From contig PS015010.1 of the NCBI GenBank assembly GCA_048213135.1, positions 992,001-1,056,000 on the forward strand: a stretch of DNA of 64,000 nucleotides, given 5' to 3'. Position numbers and translations under genes: made by a program. This document shows positions 63,751 to 64,000 of this stretch, one piece after another. The stretch's first letter is position 1. Every line of letters begins with the position of its first letter. Source of the DNA: Reclinomonas americana ATCC 50394. Lineage: Eukaryota > Jakobida > Jakobea > Jakobida. The notes beneath the pieces are model-generated. The model worked only from the letters and a program-made list of their open reading frames with translations, made no database searches and was not told where the DNA came from.

Positions 63751-64000
63751 ATGATAAAAAAACTAACCTATAGTATGATGTTCTTCCTGCTGCTTAAGTT
63801 TTCCGCGGCAGCGCAGGAGTTTATACCCCTCTGGCCACAGGGAAAGAAACCCAACTTCAATGGCCGGGCTGTTACGGATACGGTTTATAATGAAAGAATT
63901 TGGCGGGTAGGCACGCCCGGCGTATATGCGTTCCCGGTACCAAAGTCTGAAAATAAAGGAACGGCTGTACTTATTTGTCCGGGTGGCGGATATGAACGTC
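63751..64000 (+). CDS. Secreted alpha/beta-hydrolase (carbohydrate esterase-like), cut by window edge
   Basis: The gene starts at ATG 63751 with a signal peptide (MIKKLTYSMMFFLLLKFSAA, cleavage near AQ). The visible 83 residues contain FIPLWPQGKKP near the start and VLICPGGGYER, the oxyanion motif of alpha/beta-hydrolases related to acetyl-xylan and other sugar esterases. It lies 16 bp after the pectin methylesterase gene. The active-site Ser lies outside the window. Confidence 0.85.
   Translation, partial: MIKKLTYSMMFFLLLKFSAAAQEFIPLWPQGKKPNFNGRAVTDTVYNERIWRVGTPGVYAFPVPKSENKGTAVLICPGGGYER

Overview
The window looks like chromosomal DNA of a member of the Bacteroidota, most likely family Chitinophagaceae. 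The signs are a SusC/SusD pair, the futalosine menaquinone enzyme MqnE, ABC permease/M1 aminopeptidase and MutS2-type proteins, many lipoproteins, promoters of the TTG-N19/20-TAnnTTTG type, and a ParE - DUF1835 - ParC arrangement. Most of it has balanced base composition with tightly packed genes. One block (about 28.9-35.9 kb) is clearly AT-rich and looks acquired.

Region 1 (1-28.8 kb) is a housekeeping backbone. It holds SH3/BON envelope proteins, a short-chain dehydrogenase and YkgJ, topoisomerase IV (parE, a DUF1835 gene, parC), a tandem pair of cysteine-containing secreted paralogues, mqnE, a MORN/TonB-C protein and an NupG-like permease. It continues with trxA, dnaE, an NlpC/P60 hydrolase, an M1 peptidase with a polysaccharide flippase, a solute-binding lipoprotein with no normal start codon, a di-haem cytochrome, msrA, a PPC-domain lipoprotein and a MutS2 that lacks the Smr domain.

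Region 2 (28.8-38.4 kb) starts with tRNA-Ser(UGA) and its terminator. Directly behind lies a decayed Bacteroidota-type tyrosine integrase, then an AT-rich cassette: a 7-TM AraC-type regulator frameshifted at an A7 tract, two overlapping small membrane proteins (DUF4386, DUF6326-like), a small lipoprotein, an S33-like hydrolase lipoprotein, a beta-barrel protein and a secreted two-domain protein. An alpha/beta hydrolase and an unrecognised 405-residue secreted protein follow on the other strand.

Region 3 (38.4-54.3 kb) begins with a TetR gene and a palindromic operator. The operator controls an operon of thiolase, hotdog thioesterase, Asp/Glu racemase, amino-acid permease and ketopantoate-reductase-like protein. 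A DUF2975/XRE pair with an operator palindrome comes next, then an ABC ATPase with a permease/M1-aminopeptidase fusion, an AhpD-like protein, a Crp-type regulator, YiaA, an unknown protein, and a VOC - YCII - ECF42 sigma factor set.

Region 4 (54.3-64 kb) is the start of a pectin utilisation locus. A kelch-like lipoprotein and a LacI regulator lie on the minus strand. Divergent from them are SusC, SusD, a rhamnogalacturonan-acetylesterase-like SGNH protein, a CE8 pectin methylesterase and a truncated secreted alpha/beta-hydrolase. A perfect LacI-type operator sits in the divergent intergenic region.

A family of short intergenic repeats (ATTCGTAATT, ATTTGAAAAT and ATGCGAATGTG-like words) recurs at least eight times, usually beginning at or just after a stop codon. 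It is the most striking unexplained structure outside genes.
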